Shown here: positions 16,484-25,091 of the stretch, piece after piece | Position numbering within the stretch: position 1 is the first letter of the stretch | Layout: every line of letters starts with the position of its first letter | Assembly (NCBI GenBank): GCA_015058405.1 | Contig: SVCL01000129.1 | Span: 1-41,572 of the forward strand | DNA: 41,572 bases | Source: Clostridium sp. | GTDB lineage: Bacteria > Bacillota > Clostridia > Clostridiales > Clostridiaceae | Reading direction: 5' to 3' | Notes under the pieces: generated by a model | What the model saw: the letters and a program-made list of their open reading frames with translations, nothing else | Databases searched by the model: none | What the model was told of the DNA's origin: nothing | Position numbers and translations under genes: made by a program

Positions 16484-17848
16484 ATGGCTTTTGAGGGATT
16501 AGCAGAAAAGCTTCAAGGTACCTTAAAGAAATTAAGAGGTAAAGGGAAGCTTACAGAAAAAGATATTAAAGAAGCTATGAGAGAAGTAAAGCTTGCGTTA
16601 TTAGAAGCAGACGTTAACTATAAAGTAGTAAAAACATTCGTGAAGAATGTAAGTGCTAAATGTGTTGGTGGAGATGTTTTAGAAAGTTTAACACCAGGAC
16701 AACAAGTTGTAAAGATAGTTAATGAAGAACTTACTGATCTTATGGGTGGAAGCGAAAGTAAAATTAATTATTCAAGCGTTGGACCTACAGTTATTATGCT
16801 TGTAGGACTTCAAGGTGCAGGTAAAACAACAATGTGTGGTAAACTTGCGTTGCAGCTTAGAAAGAATAATAAAAAGCCATTACTTGTAGCTTGTGATATA
16901 TATAGACCAGCAGCTATAAAGCAATTAGAGGTTGTTGGGAAACAAATAGATATACCTGTATTCTCCATGGGAGATAAGGTATCACCAGTGGATATTTCTA
17001 AAGCAGCTATAAAGCATGCAAGAGAAAATGGAAATAATGTTGTAATAATAGATACAGCTGGTAGACTTCATATAGATGAAAATCTTATGCAAGAGCTTAA
17101 AGATGTAAAAGAAGCAACTAATCCAAATGAAATTTTATTAGTTGTAGATTCAATGACTGGTCAAGATGCAGTAAATGTTGCAGAAAGTTTTAATAATGAA
17201 CTTGATGTATCAGGTGTTATCTTAACTAAGTTAGATGGTGATACAAGAGGTGGTGCTGCATTATCAATAAGAAGCATTACTGAAAAGCCAATAAAATATA
17301 TTGGTGTTGGTGAAAAGATGAATGACTTTGAGGTGTTCCATCCAGAGAGAATGGCTTCAAGAATTCTTGGTATGGGTGATGTATTATCTTTAATAGAAAA
17401 AGCTCAAGAAGCTATAGATGAAAAAGAAGCTCAAGAACTTACTAAAAAGATGATAGACGCAGAGTTGAATTTTGAAGATTACCTAACAGCTATGGAACAA
17501 ATGAGAAAGCTTGGACCTCTAAATAAGATTTTAGAGATGATGCCACAGATTCCAGGATTAGATTCACAAGCTTTAGGACAAATAGACACTGAAAAGAGCC
17601 AAAAGCAATTAGCTAAAACAGAGGCAATCATTTATTCTATGACACTTAAGGAAAGAAGAAATCCTTCCTTAGTTATAAATTCATCTTCTAGAAAGAAGAG
17701 AATTGCCCTAGGTGCAGGTACAACAATACAAGAAGTTAACAAACTTATTAAAGGCTATGAAATGATGAGAAAGAACATGAAACAAGTAAAATCATTAACT
17801 AAGAAATCTAAAAAAGGATTATTTGGTAAAATGCCTTTTATGAGCTAA
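16484..17848 (+). CDS. ffh: Signal recognition particle protein Ffh
   Basis: GTPase that, with the small SRP RNA, binds signal peptides at the ribosome and hands them to FtsY. The 454-residue protein has the helical N domain (1-100), G1 motif GLQGAGKTT at 108-116, DTAGRLH, TKLDGDTRGG, and a methionine-rich M domain from about 300 to the end, finishing in KKGLFGKMPFMS. TAGGAGGTT precedes the ATG by six bases. It is in one operon with ylxM before it and rpsP after it. The SRP RNA gene is not in this window. Confidence 0.98.
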   Translation: MAFEGLAEKLQGTLKKLRGKGKLTEKDIKEAMREVKLALLEADVNYKVVKTFVKNVSAKCVGGDVLESLTPGQQVVKIVNEELTDLMGGSESKINYSSVGPTVIMLVGLQGAGKTTMCGKLALQLRKNNKKPLLVACDIYRPAAIKQLEVVGKQIDIPVFSMGDKVSPVDISKAAIKHARENGNNVVIIDTAGRLHIDENLMQELKDVKEATNPNEILLVVDSMTGQDAVNVAESFNNELDVSGVILTKLDGDTRGGAALSIRSITEKPIKYIGVGEKMNDFEVFHPERMASRILGMGDVLSLIEKAQEAIDEKEAQELTKKMIDAELNFEDYLTAMEQMRKLGPLNKILEMMPQIPGLDSQALGQIDTEKSQKQLAKTEAIIYSMTLKERRNPSLVINSSSRKKRIALGAGTTIQEVNKLIKGYEMMRKNMKQVKSLTKKSKKGLFGKMPFMS

Positions 17849-17882
17849 ATAGATATTTTAACCTTTGAAGGAGGTGAAAAAC

Positions 17883-18128
17883 ATGGCAGTAAAGATAAGA
17901 CTTAGAAGAATGGGTGCTAAGAAAGCTCCTTTCTACAGAATAGTAGTTGCTGATTCAAGAAGCCCAAGAGATGGTAGATTCATCGAAGAAATCGGATACT
18001 ATAACCCAGTTGTTAAACCAGTTGAAGTTAAAGTAAACGAAGAAAAAGCTACTGAATGGCTAAAGAAGGGTGCTCAACCTACAGATGTAGTTAAGAGACT
18101 TTTCGATCAAGCAGGCCTTAACAAGTAA
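17883..18128 (+). CDS. rpsP: 30S ribosomal protein S16
   Basis: Small-subunit ribosomal protein of 81 residues, basic, with the family start [20 protein letters not shown] and [17 protein letters not shown]. The ATG at 17883 is seven bases after AAGGAGGTG. An in-frame ATG at 17865 lies upstream of that site and would add six residues; it is rejected. Codon use is biased to the preferred set, as expected for a highly expressed gene. ffh-rpsP-khpA-rimM-trmD-rplS is the classic Firmicute order. Confidence 0.98.
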   Translation: MAVKIRLRRMGAKKAPFYRIVVADSRSPRDGRFIEEIGYYNPVVKPVEVKVNEEKATEWLKKGAQPTDVVKRLFDQAGLNK

Positions 18129-18133
18129 TTTTT

Positions 18134-18170
18134 GGAGGTGAGTACTGTAAATAAAATTTATTTACAGGAG
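18134..18170 (+). promoter_or_regulatory. Double ribosome binding site around a hairpin before khpA
   Basis: A strong site GGAGGTG (18134-18140) is 34 bases from the khpA ATG. A 23-base near-palindrome follows (CTGTAAATAAA 18145-18155, TTTATTTACAG 18157-18167), and its last two bases belong to a second site AGGAG (18166-18170), four bases from the ATG at 18175. Folding could mask the second site or bring the first one closer. Confidence 0.55.
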
Positions 18171-18174
18171 TTAC

Positions 18175-18402
18175 ATGAAAGAATTAGTTGAGATAATAGC
18201 CAAGACTCTTGTTGATGAGCCAAATCAAGTTGAAGTTAGTGAAACTTCTAAAGAAGATTTTATCTTACTTGAACTTAAGGTGGCTAAAGAAGACATGGGT
18301 AAAGTAATTGGCAAAAAAGGAAGAATAGCGAAAGCTATAAGATCCGTAGTAAAGGCTGCAGCAGTAAAAGCAGAAAAAAAAGTAGTATTAGAAATAATCT
18401 AA
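18175..18402 (+). CDS. khpA: KH domain RNA-binding protein KhpA
   Basis: A 75-residue single KH-domain RNA-binding protein. The nucleic-acid loop GKKG lies in DMGKVIGKKGRIAKAIRSV, near residues 41-53. In streptococci KhpA pairs with KhpB/Jag and affects cell division and elongation; its location between rpsP and rimM is the conserved one. The ATG at 18175 has AGGAG close by and an unusual palindromic leader described separately. An intrinsic terminator begins just after the stop codon. Confidence 0.95.
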   Translation: MKELVEIIAKTLVDEPNQVEVSETSKEDFILLELKVAKEDMGKVIGKKGRIAKAIRSVVKAAAVKAEKKVVLEII

Positions 18403-18404
18403 AT

Positions 18405-18433
18405 AAAGAGTTAGGTGTTACCTAACTCTTTTT
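18405..18433 (+). terminator. Intrinsic terminator between khpA and rimM
   Basis: A perfect 12-bp stem (18405-18416 with 18420-18431), GTT loop, T-run to 18433. There is little room for a promoter before rimM, so it probably acts as an attenuator that lowers rimM-trmD relative to rpsP-khpA. Confidence 0.85.
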
Positions 18434-18465
18434 GTACATTCATTTAAAAGTAGAGGTGCCATTTA

Positions 18466-18966
18466 ATGAGTAATGAATTTTTTAAGGTAGGACAAATAGT
18501 TAACACTCATGGAATTAAGGGTGAGGTTAAAGTTATTTCTCTTACAGATAATCCAGAAAACTTTAAAAGATACGGCAAGGTATTAGTTGAAGATAAGTGG
18601 ATGGAGATACTAGGTGTAAAATTCCAAAAAGATAGAGTTATTCTTAAGCTTGAAGGAATTGAAGATATTAATACAGCTGAAACTTTTAAGAATAAATATA
18701 TAAAAGTTCCAAGAGATGGAGAGCCAGAATTAGAAGAAGGTACTTATTATGTTGTGGATTTAATAGGTTGTACAGTTTTTGATACTGAAGGTAAAAATTT
18801 AGGTAAGATTTTTGATGTAATCGAAACTAAAAATAATGACGTATATTGGATTAAAGAACCTAAACAATTATTAATACCAGTTCTTCCTGATATAGTATTA
18901 GATATTAATATAGAAGAAAAGAAAATAATAATATCACCAGTAGGAGTATGGTCTGATGAAGATTAG
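18466..18966 (+). CDS. rimM: Ribosome maturation factor RimM
   Basis: Assembly factor for the 30S subunit head that binds S19. The 166-residue protein has the N-terminal RimM domain ([17 protein letters not shown] at residues 6-22) and a C-terminal PRC barrel from about residue 90 ([17 protein letters not shown]). AGAGGTG lies seven bases before the ATG. It overlaps the start of trmD by 11 bases, so the two are translationally coupled. Confidence 0.96.
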   Translation: MSNEFFKVGQIVNTHGIKGEVKVISLTDNPENFKRYGKVLVEDKWMEILGVKFQKDRVILKLEGIEDINTAETFKNKYIKVPRDGEPELEEGTYYVVDLIGCTVFDTEGKNLGKIFDVIETKNNDVYWIKEPKQLLIPVLPDIVLDINIEEKKIIISPVGVWSDED

Positions 18967-19672
18967 TGTGTTAACTCTTTTTCCGGAGATGTTTTCTATA
19001 TTTAATAATTCTATTATAGGAAGAGCACAAGAGAATAACCTAGTTTCTTTAGATTATATAAATATAAGAGATTATACTCTTAACAAGCATAAGAAAGTTG
19101 ATGATTATCCTTATGGTGGTGGTGCAGGTATGGTAATGGCGCCACAACCTATAGTAGATTCTATAAGAGCTTGCAGGGAATATAATAAAGGTAAAGTTAT
19201 ATTTTTAGGACCTCGAGGTAAAACTTTCAATCAAAAGATGGCAAGTGAACTTTCTAAAGAAAAAGAATTAATATTTATATGTGGTCATTATGAAGGAATA
19301 GACGAAAGAGTTTATAAACATATAGATATGGAAATATCTTTAGGCGATTTTGTTTTGACAGGTGGAGAAATGGCAGCAATTCCTGTAATTGATTCTATTT
19401 TAAGGCTTGTACCAGGAGTGCTTGGAAAAGAAGAAAGTTTTATGGATGAATCTTATTCTGATGGACTTTTGGAATATCCACAATATACTAGACCAGAAGA
19501 GTTTGAAGGAGATAAAGTTCCTAAGGTATTATTATCAGGACATCATGAGAACATTAGAAAGTGGAGAAGGAAGCAATCTCTTTTAATAACTAAGGAAAGA
19601 AGAAAAGATTTATATAAAAAAGTAGAGCTTACAAAAGAAGACATAAAAATACTTAAAGATAATAAGTTATAG
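18956..19672 (+). CDS. trmD: tRNA (guanine(37)-N(1))-methyltransferase TrmD
   Basis: Methylates G37 next to the anticodon, preventing frameshifting. The 238-residue SPOUT enzyme shows the start [32 protein letters not shown], the knot segment [10 protein letters not shown] and the [11 protein letters not shown] loop. The start codon lies inside the end of rimM (overlap of 11 bases). rplS follows after a separate promoter and leader. Confidence 0.98.
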   Translation: MKISVLTLFPEMFSIFNNSIIGRAQENNLVSLDYINIRDYTLNKHKKVDDYPYGGGAGMVMAPQPIVDSIRACREYNKGKVIFLGPRGKTFNQKMASELSKEKELIFICGHYEGIDERVYKHIDMEISLGDFVLTGGEMAAIPVIDSILRLVPGVLGKEESFMDESYSDGLLEYPQYTRPEEFEGDKVPKVLLSGHHENIRKWRRKQSLLITKERRKDLYKKVELTKEDIKILKDNKL

Positions 19673-19681
19673 AATAAATAC

Positions 19682-19710
19682 TTGCATTATGTAAAACGCT
19701 ATGTTAAAAT
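19682..19710 (+). promoter_or_regulatory. Promoter of rplS
   Basis: TTGCAT (19682-19687) and TAAAAT (19705-19710) are 17 bases apart, with a TG one base before the -10 box (extended -10). Transcription would begin near 19717, leaving a leader of about 77 bases. Confidence 0.65.
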
Positions 19711-19716
19711 AAGATT

Positions 19717-19793
19717 CGTGCTAGTACCGGCGGTCCTCTACTGAACATAGGCTTCGGTATGAACGTCAAAATTTAATTAAGGAGGAATGCACA
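19717..19793 (+). promoter_or_regulatory. rplS leader, probable ribosomal protein L19 leader
   Basis: The leader is distinctly more GC-rich than its surroundings and contains TACCG (19725-19729) pairing with CGGTA (19755-19759) around a C- and G-containing interior. It sits between the promoter and the AAGGAGG of rplS. L19 leaders are known upstream of rplS in low-GC Gram-positives and are thought to mediate feedback by L19. Position and structure fit; I have not aligned it to the family. Confidence 0.55.
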
Positions 19794-20141
19794 ATGAACG
19801 AAATATTAAGACAAATAGAACAAGAACAAATCAGAACTGATTTACCAAGCTTTAACGTTGGAGATAACGTAAGAGTACACGTTAAAATAAAAGAAGGTAA
19901 CAGAGAAAGAGTTCAAGCTTTCGAAGGAACAGTTATTAAGAAACAAAACGGTGGTTTAAGAGAAACTTTCACTGTAAGAAGAGTTGCTTATGGAACTGGT
20001 GTTGAAAGAACATTCCCAATGAATGCTCCAATCATCGAAAAGATCGAAGTTACTAGAAGAGGTAAAGTAAGAAGAGCTAAATTATACTACTTAAGAGATA
20101 GAGTAGGTAAGGCTGCTAAGGTTAAAGAATTATTAAGATAA
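19794..20141 (+). CDS. rplS: 50S ribosomal protein L19
   Basis: Large-subunit ribosomal protein at the 30S-50S interface. The 115-residue basic protein shows the typical [46 protein letters not shown] and [17 protein letters not shown] segments. AAGGAGGA precedes the ATG by six bases. Codon use is strongly biased (many AAC and TTC codons), consistent with high expression. It has its own promoter and structured leader and ends in a strong terminator, so it can be made independently of trmD. Confidence 0.98.
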   Translation: MNEILRQIEQEQIRTDLPSFNVGDNVRVHVKIKEGNRERVQAFEGTVIKKQNGGLRETFTVRRVAYGTGVERTFPMNAPIIEKIEVTRRGKVRRAKLYYLRDRVGKAAKVKELLR

Positions 20142-20156
20142 TTATAATTTTTGAGG

Positions 20157-20196
20157 GGCTGCATCAAATGTTGTTTCATTTTGATGCAGCCTTTTT
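20157..20196 (+). terminator. Intrinsic terminator after rplS
   Basis: Stem GGCTGCATCAAA (20157-20168) with TTTGATGCAGCC (20180-20191) plus further pairing at the loop end, followed by five T. The arms closely resemble those of the terminator near 40881-40976. Confidence 0.9.
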
Positions 20197-20223
20197 ATCA
20201 TACAATAGAGGAGGTAGCAATTT

Positions 20224-21066
20224 ATGGCTATTAACTGGTTCCCTGGTCATATGAGAAAGACTCAGAGAGAAATAAAGGAAAACTTAAAATTAGTAGACGC
20301 AGTAATTGAAATTAGAGATTCAAGAATACCAAGAAGTTCTGCAAATCCTGATATTGATAAATTAGTAGGAAATAAACCAAGAATAATACTTTTAAATAAA
20401 TGTGACTTAACAGAAAAGAATATAACAAACAACTGGATAAAACATTTATCTAATGACCATGTAAAGGTATTAGAAGTAAACTGTTTAAAAGGTATTGGAA
20501 CTAATGCTATTAAACCAGCTTTAATGGAATTATTAAAAGAAAAACATGATAGACTTAAAGCTAAAGGTATGGTTAAAATAACTACAAGAGTAATGGTTGT
20601 TGGTATACCTAACTGTGGTAAATCTACATTTATAAATAAAATGGCTAGAAATACTATAGCTAAGACAGGAGATAGACCAGGGGTTACAAAGAGTAAGCAA
20701 TGGATAAAAACATCTTTAGGAATAGAATTATTAGATACTCCAGGAGTACTATGGCCTAAGTTTGAAGATGATGAAACGGCATTAAACTTAGCTTTCACAG
20801 GAGCTATAAAAGATGAAATTATGGATATTGAAGAGTTAGCTTATAAACTTGTAGAAAGATTACAAACCTTTTATCCAGAAAAGCTTATGGAAAGATATAA
20901 AATAGAACAAGTTTTTGAAAATCCACTTGAAACTTTAGATGCAATAGCTTTAAAGAGAGGTTGCATAATGAAGGGAAGAGAAATTGATTATAATAGAATA
21001 GCTGTTATTTTATTAGATGAATTTAGAGGCGGAAAAATAGGAAAGATTACATTAGAGCGTCCATAA
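20224..21066 (+). CDS. rbgA: Ribosome biogenesis GTPase RbgA (YlqF)
   Basis: Circularly permuted GTPase needed for late 50S assembly. The G motifs occur in the permuted order: NKCD (G4) near residue 59, then GIPNCGKST (G1) near 127, then DTPG (G3) near 173. The N-terminal INWFPGHMRKTQREI segment is specific to RbgA/YlqF. The protein is 280 residues, normal length. GAGGAGG lies eight bases before the ATG. rnhB follows with 14 bases between stop and chosen start. In many clostridia lepB (signal peptidase) lies between rplS and this gene; it is absent here. Confidence 0.97.
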   Translation: MAINWFPGHMRKTQREIKENLKLVDAVIEIRDSRIPRSSANPDIDKLVGNKPRIILLNKCDLTEKNITNNWIKHLSNDHVKVLEVNCLKGIGTNAIKPALMELLKEKHDRLKAKGMVKITTRVMVVGIPNCGKSTFINKMARNTIAKTGDRPGVTKSKQWIKTSLGIELLDTPGVLWPKFEDDETALNLAFTGAIKDEIMDIEELAYKLVERLQTFYPEKLMERYKIEQVFENPLETLDAIALKRGCIMKGREIDYNRIAVILLDEFRGGKIGKITLERP

Positions 21067-21080
21067 AAGAGGTGTTTGTA

Positions 21081-21893
21081 TTGGAGTTATTAAATAAGGA
21101 TATAGGTTCTTTGAGTTATAAAGATATTAAGATATATGTTGATGAAATAAGAATAGACAAAGAGTATAATAATGAAAATTTATCAAAGTTAATTGAAGTT
21201 TTAAAGGGAGACAGAAGAAAGAATGTAATGTCTTTAGGAGAAAGACTTCAAAAGAATAAAGCTAAATTTATAAAAGAAATAAATAGGGTTAAGGGCATGT
21301 ATGACTTTGATAAGAGCTTTGGAAATTATAAATACATAGCAGGTGTTGATGAGGTAGGAAGAGGACCTCTGGCAGGCCCTATAGTTGCATGTGCGGTTAT
21401 ATTAGATGAAGATATATTAGATGACGAGCTTATATTAGGTTTAAATGACTCTAAGAAGCTTTCTGAAAAACGTAGAGAAGAACTAGCTATTCTTATTAAA
21501 GAAAAAGCAGTAGCTTATCATATTGCTGAGTGTTCTCACGAAGAAATTGATAGAGATGGTATAGCTTACTGCAATAATAAAGTTTTTTTAGATTCTTGCA
21601 ATAACTTAAGTATAAAACCGGATCTTGTTTTATCTGATGGGTATTTAGTAAAAAATATTAAATTTGAAAATAAATTTGTTATAAAGGGAGATACAAAGAG
21701 TGCTAGTATTGCAGCAGCTTCTATAATAGCAAAGGTATATAGAGATAATTTAATGAAAGAATATGCTAAAAAATATACACATTATAATTTTGAGGATAAT
21801 GCAGGATATGGCACTACTAAACATTTAGAAGGACTTAAAGAATATGGTCCTTGTGAAATTCATAGAAGAAGTTTTTTAACTAAAATTTTATAA
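21081..21893 (+). CDS. rnhB: Ribonuclease HII
   Basis: Removes ribonucleotides from DNA-RNA hybrids. The 270-residue protein has an N-terminal helical extension (about 85 residues, as in the Bacillus enzyme) and then the catalytic domain beginning YIAGVDEVGRGPLAGPIVA, with the metal-binding Asp-Glu pair, LNDSKKLSEKRRE, and KSASIAAASIIAKVYRD. I chose TTG 21081, about six bases after AAGAGGTG. An in-frame GTG at 21072 lies inside that site and is rejected. It ends at a bidirectional terminator facing yraN. Confidence 0.93.
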   Translation: MELLNKDIGSLSYKDIKIYVDEIRIDKEYNNENLSKLIEVLKGDRRKNVMSLGERLQKNKAKFIKEINRVKGMYDFDKSFGNYKYIAGVDEVGRGPLAGPIVACAVILDEDILDDELILGLNDSKKLSEKRREELAILIKEKAVAYHIAECSHEEIDRDGIAYCNNKVFLDSCNNLSIKPDLVLSDGYLVKNIKFENKFVIKGDTKSASIAAASIIAKVYRDNLMKEYAKKYTHYNFEDNAGYGTTKHLEGLKEYGPCEIHRRSFLTKIL

Positions 21894-21899
21894 AAAATT

Positions 21900-21955
21900 A
21901 AGCCTTAATATATTAAGCTTTGAAACTTTCTCGAACAATATATTAAGGCTTTTTT
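21900..21955. terminator. Bidirectional terminator between rnhB and yraN
   Basis: A perfect 15-bp stem (21900-21914 with 21937-21951), a 22-base loop and T-runs on both strands. It separates two converging genes. Confidence 0.85.
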
Positions 21956-21975
21956 ATGTCTAAAAAAGTACATAA

Positions 21976-22338
21976 TTAAATTACATTTTCTATATGATTA
22001 ATCTTATATTCATTATTATAGTAATTAAAATATATTTCTATAATATCAAATCTTACATTTATATTGAATAGCCTATTTTTATAGATATAATAAGAGGCGG
22101 CTGATTTAATTCTATTAATTTTTGAAAAGGAAACAGACTCTAAAGGTGCGCCAAAATTGTAATTATATCTACTTTTAACTTCTGTAAAAATTAGCGTTTT
22201 ATTAATGAGTGAAATTATGTCTACTTCACCTTTTTTACTTTTGAAATTTCTTGAAAGAATTTTGTGCTTTTTTGACAAAAGGTAACTTGTAGCGATATCT
22301 TCTCCGTAATTTCCTATATTTTTATTATAAAGCTTCAT
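21976..22338 (-). CDS. yraN: UPF0102 (YraN) family nuclease-like protein
   Basis: A 120-residue protein of the YraN/UPF0102 family, which has a restriction-endonuclease-like fold. The presumed metal-binding motif is present: an early Glu in GNYGEDIA, then KKGEVDIISLI and TLIFTEVKSRYN (D-x-n-E-x-K pattern). The physiological substrate is unknown; Holliday junction or DNA repair roles have been suggested because of its fold and linkage to rnhB and comM. Here it is on the minus strand while all neighbours from 4750 onward are on the plus strand. The ribosome binding site (GTAGG) is weak. Confidence 0.87.
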   Translation of the reverse strand: MKLYNKNIGNYGEDIATSYLLSKKHKILSRNFKSKKGEVDIISLINKTLIFTEVKSRYNYNFGAPLESVSFSKINRIKSAASYYIYKNRLFNINVRFDIIEIYFNYYNNEYKINHIENVI

Positions 22339-22449
22339 ATAAAAACCTACTTTCTTGATTTATTTTGTAATATTGACATAAATTAAGATAAATAATCTTT
22401 CTATGATTAATTATTGAATGTATGGTAATAATCTATAAGGGTGATGAAA

Positions 22450-23976
22450 ATGGCAGTAAAAATATATAGTGCAACTTACTGGGAATTTCAAGGAATTCTA
22501 ACAGAGGTTGAGGTTGATATTAATAGAGGAATGCCTAGCTTTACTATTGTAGGATTACCGGATGCATCTATAAGAGAAGCTAGGGAAAGAGTTAGGTCAG
22601 CAATAATTAATAGTGGATTTGAATTTCCATTAGGAAGGATAACCATTAATTTGGCTCCCGCTGATGTGAGAAAAGTAGGTTCTCTTTTAGATTTACCAAT
22701 TGCATTAGGTATACTTATGGAAACTAGGCAGATAAAACAGACTGATTTAGAGGATTATGTGTTCTTTGGAGAGCTTTCTTTAAGTGGAGATTTAAAGTGT
22801 GTTAGAGGTACACTACCTATAGTGTTGCAAGGAGTGGAAGAAAAATTTGAAAGGTTTGTATTTCCTTATGGTAATATAGGTGAATGTGCTTATTTTGATA
22901 AACCAAAATATTATCCTTTTAGTTCTTTAAGGGAGGTAGTTTCTTTTATTAATTATGAAGATGTATTGCCTTTTGATTTAAGTCAGTTAACTCTTAAAGA
23001 AAGTTGTGAAGATAATAATTTAGATAATATAATCGGCCAAGAAAGTTCAAAAAGAGCATTAGAAATCGCTGCTGCAGGAAATCATAATATAATTTTATAT
23101 GGGTCTACTGGCGTTGGAAAAACAATGTTAGCAAAAGCACTACCTTCCTTATTACCAGCTCTTAGTTATGAAGAGGAATTAGAGGTGGCTAAGATGTATA
23201 GTTTAACTGGACTTTTTGAAAGTGGTAAAAGAGTTAAAAGGCCTTTTAGAGTACCACATCATACTACACCTACAGCTACAATGGTTGGGGGAGGGCGTTC
23301 TCTTAAAGCAGGTGAGGTTACCTTAGCTAATAAAGGTGTATTATTTTTAGATGAATTATTAGAGTTCAAAAAAGAGGTGTTAGAAAGTCTGAGAGAACCT
23401 ATGGAAGATGGGGTTGTTCATATTAATAGGTTAAATGGTAATGTAGTGTTACCGGCAAATTTCATTTTTGTAGGCTGCTTTAATTTATGTCCTTGTGGGA
23501 AGTATACAATAAATAATTGGAATAATAATCAGTGTACTTGTACAGAAAAGCAAATAGAAAGATATTTAGGAAGGTTGTCAAAAGCTCTAAAAGATAGAAT
23601 TGATATTTATACATATGTTCCTAGAGTAGAATATGAAGAGTTAAATGATAAAAATAAAAAGTTTATGGCTGAAACGATAAGAGAAAAAGTAAAAATAGCT
23701 AGGGAAATTCAAAGAGAAAGATTGAAGGAAACTAGATACAACTATAATTCTGATATAAAAGGTAAGGATATATTTGAATTATGCAAAGTAAATAGAAAAT
23801 GTAAAAAAATATTAGAACATTATTTTAATAATAGTAATCCATCCCTAAGATCTTATGGGAAGATAATAAAAGTAGCTAGAACTATAGCAGATTTAGAATC
23901 TTCTAAAGAAATAAAAGAAGAAAATGTTATAGAAGCTATTAGTTTTAGAAAAGATTATAATGGCAAAATTATATAA
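22450..23976 (+). CDS. comM: ComM/YifB family AAA+ ATPase (Mg chelatase-like)
   Basis: In naturally transformable Gram-negatives ComM is a hexameric helicase promoting branch migration during recombination. The 508-residue protein has the N-terminal Lon-like fold (MPSFTIVGLPDASIREARERVRSA), Walker A GSTGVGKT at 218-225, Walker B LFLDELLEF, a cysteine cluster CPCGKYT...CTC that probably binds zinc, and a C-terminal Mg_chelatase_C region. ATG 22450 gives the family start MAVKIYSAT and follows AAGGGTGA; ATG 22444 and GTG 22441 are in frame alternatives. The dprA gene lies 17 bases downstream, so both DNA-uptake-type genes are co-transcribed. Confidence 0.93.
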   Translation: MAVKIYSATYWEFQGILTEVEVDINRGMPSFTIVGLPDASIREARERVRSAIINSGFEFPLGRITINLAPADVRKVGSLLDLPIALGILMETRQIKQTDLEDYVFFGELSLSGDLKCVRGTLPIVLQGVEEKFERFVFPYGNIGECAYFDKPKYYPFSSLREVVSFINYEDVLPFDLSQLTLKESCEDNNLDNIIGQESSKRALEIAAAGNHNIILYGSTGVGKTMLAKALPSLLPALSYEEELEVAKMYSLTGLFESGKRVKRPFRVPHHTTPTATMVGGGRSLKAGEVTLANKGVLFLDELLEFKKEVLESLREPMEDGVVHINRLNGNVVLPANFIFVGCFNLCPCGKYTINNWNNNQCTCTEKQIERYLGRLSKALKDRIDIYTYVPRVEYEELNDKNKKFMAETIREKVKIAREIQRERLKETRYNYNSDIKGKDIFELCKVNRKCKKILEHYFNNSNPSLRSYGKIIKVARTIADLESSKEIKEENVIEAISFRKDYNGKII

Positions 23977-23993
23977 AAAGGGGTGGACAATTC

Positions 23994-25046
23994 ATGAAAT
24001 TTAAGATATGGTTATTAATGTTAAACATAAATGATAAAAGCAAATTAAATTTACTTGAGAAATATACAGATGAAAGAGAAATTTTCGATAATTTTGAAAA
24101 GATTTTATTCGAAGAAAAAATTAAAGTTAATGGAAAAGAAGTATATAATAAAGAAAATGCATTAAAGAAAGCAGAAGAAATATCAGAATATATAAAAGAA
24201 AGTAACATTGGATTTATAACTATAAATGATAAGGAATATCCAGAGAAATTAAAGGAAATAGAATTGCCGCCATACGGGTTATTTTATAAAGGTGATATAA
24301 GTTTGCTTAATACAAGGATAGTAGCTATAGTTGGGTCTAGGTTATGTACAAATTATGGCATAGAGGTTACTAAGCTATTGACAAAAGAGTTAAATGGATA
24401 TAATATCACAATCGTAAGTGGCGGAGCTAAAGGCATAGATTCAGTAGCTCATACTACTTCTGTTTATGAAAAAGGAAAAACAATTGTTGTTTTAGGTTGT
24501 GGGATAGACGTTGTATATCCTTATTCAAATAGGTTTCTTTTTAAAGATATAGAGAAAAATGGACTGATTATATCGGAATTTTTGCCAAAGGTAGCGCCGT
24601 TAAAATACAATTTTCCAAGAAGAAATAGATTAATTAGTGGATTAAGTGATTTGGTGATTGTTGTTGAAGCTTCGGATAGAAGTGGATCTTTAATAACTGC
24701 TAATTATGCTATTGAACAAGGTAGGAATGTGATGGCAGTACCAGGCTCTATCTATTCTAAGGGTAGTAATGGATGTAATAAGCTTATAAGAGATGGAGCA
24801 CAAATATTTTGTGACATGAAAGACTTACACACATTATTGGAATTAGAATGTAAAGAAAAGGATGGAATAAAATCTCCGATTAAGCAGAAAATATTATCGA
24901 TAGTATCAGATGAACCTGTACATATTGATGATATAGTAAATAAGTCCTTTATTGACAGAGAAGTATTATTTAATGTATTATTTGATATGCAAATTAGAAA
25001 TGAGATAATTTGCCTACCTGGCAATTATTACACTAAGATTATATGA
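23994..25046 (+). CDS. dprA: DNA-processing protein DprA (Smf)
   Basis: Binds incoming single-stranded DNA and loads RecA during transformation. The 350-residue protein has an N-terminal helical region, the Rossmann-like core from about residue 95 (VAIVGSRLCTNYG, VSGGAKGIDSVAH, VLGCGIDVVYPYSN, FPRRNRLISGLSD, SGSLITANYAIEQGR, VPGSIYSKGSNGCNKLI), and a C-terminal winged-helix of about 60 residues. AAGGGGTGG precedes the ATG. Clostridia generally carry dprA and comM whether or not competence is known; full competence machinery is not visible here. topA follows after a hairpin. Confidence 0.96.
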   Translation: MKFKIWLLMLNINDKSKLNLLEKYTDEREIFDNFEKILFEEKIKVNGKEVYNKENALKKAEEISEYIKESNIGFITINDKEYPEKLKEIELPPYGLFYKGDISLLNTRIVAIVGSRLCTNYGIEVTKLLTKELNGYNITIVSGGAKGIDSVAHTTSVYEKGKTIVVLGCGIDVVYPYSNRFLFKDIEKNGLIISEFLPKVAPLKYNFPRRNRLISGLSDLVIVVEASDRSGSLITANYAIEQGRNVMAVPGSIYSKGSNGCNKLIRDGAQIFCDMKDLHTLLELECKEKDGIKSPIKQKILSIVSDEPVHIDDIVNKSFIDREVLFNVLFDMQIRNEIICLPGNYYTKII

Positions 25047-25051
25047 GTTAT

Positions 25052-25090
25052 AAGGGGGTGAAGACTCCATAATTACTGTGGAGTTTTTTA
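25052..25090 (+). promoter_or_regulatory. Ribosome binding site, hairpin and T-run before topA
   Basis: AAGGGGGTG (25052-25060) comes right after the dprA stop but 31 bases before the topA ATG. Between them 25061-25069 pairs with 25079-25087 (core ACTCCA and TGGAGT), followed by T's reaching to two bases before the ATG. Read one way it is an intrinsic terminator after dprA; read another, it brings the upstream site near the start, or hides the GGAG at 25080-25083, which is eight bases from the ATG. Confidence 0.6.
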
Positions 25091-25091
25091 T

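Noticed and set aside
20262..20798. 178-codon minus-strand open frame opposite rbgA
   Set aside because: Antisense shadow of a clear GTPase gene, with no ribosome binding site or known motif.
22373..22407. TTGACA upstream of comM as its promoter
   Set aside because: The nearest -10-like hexamers are 12 to 14 or 23 bases away; no well-spaced pair was found.
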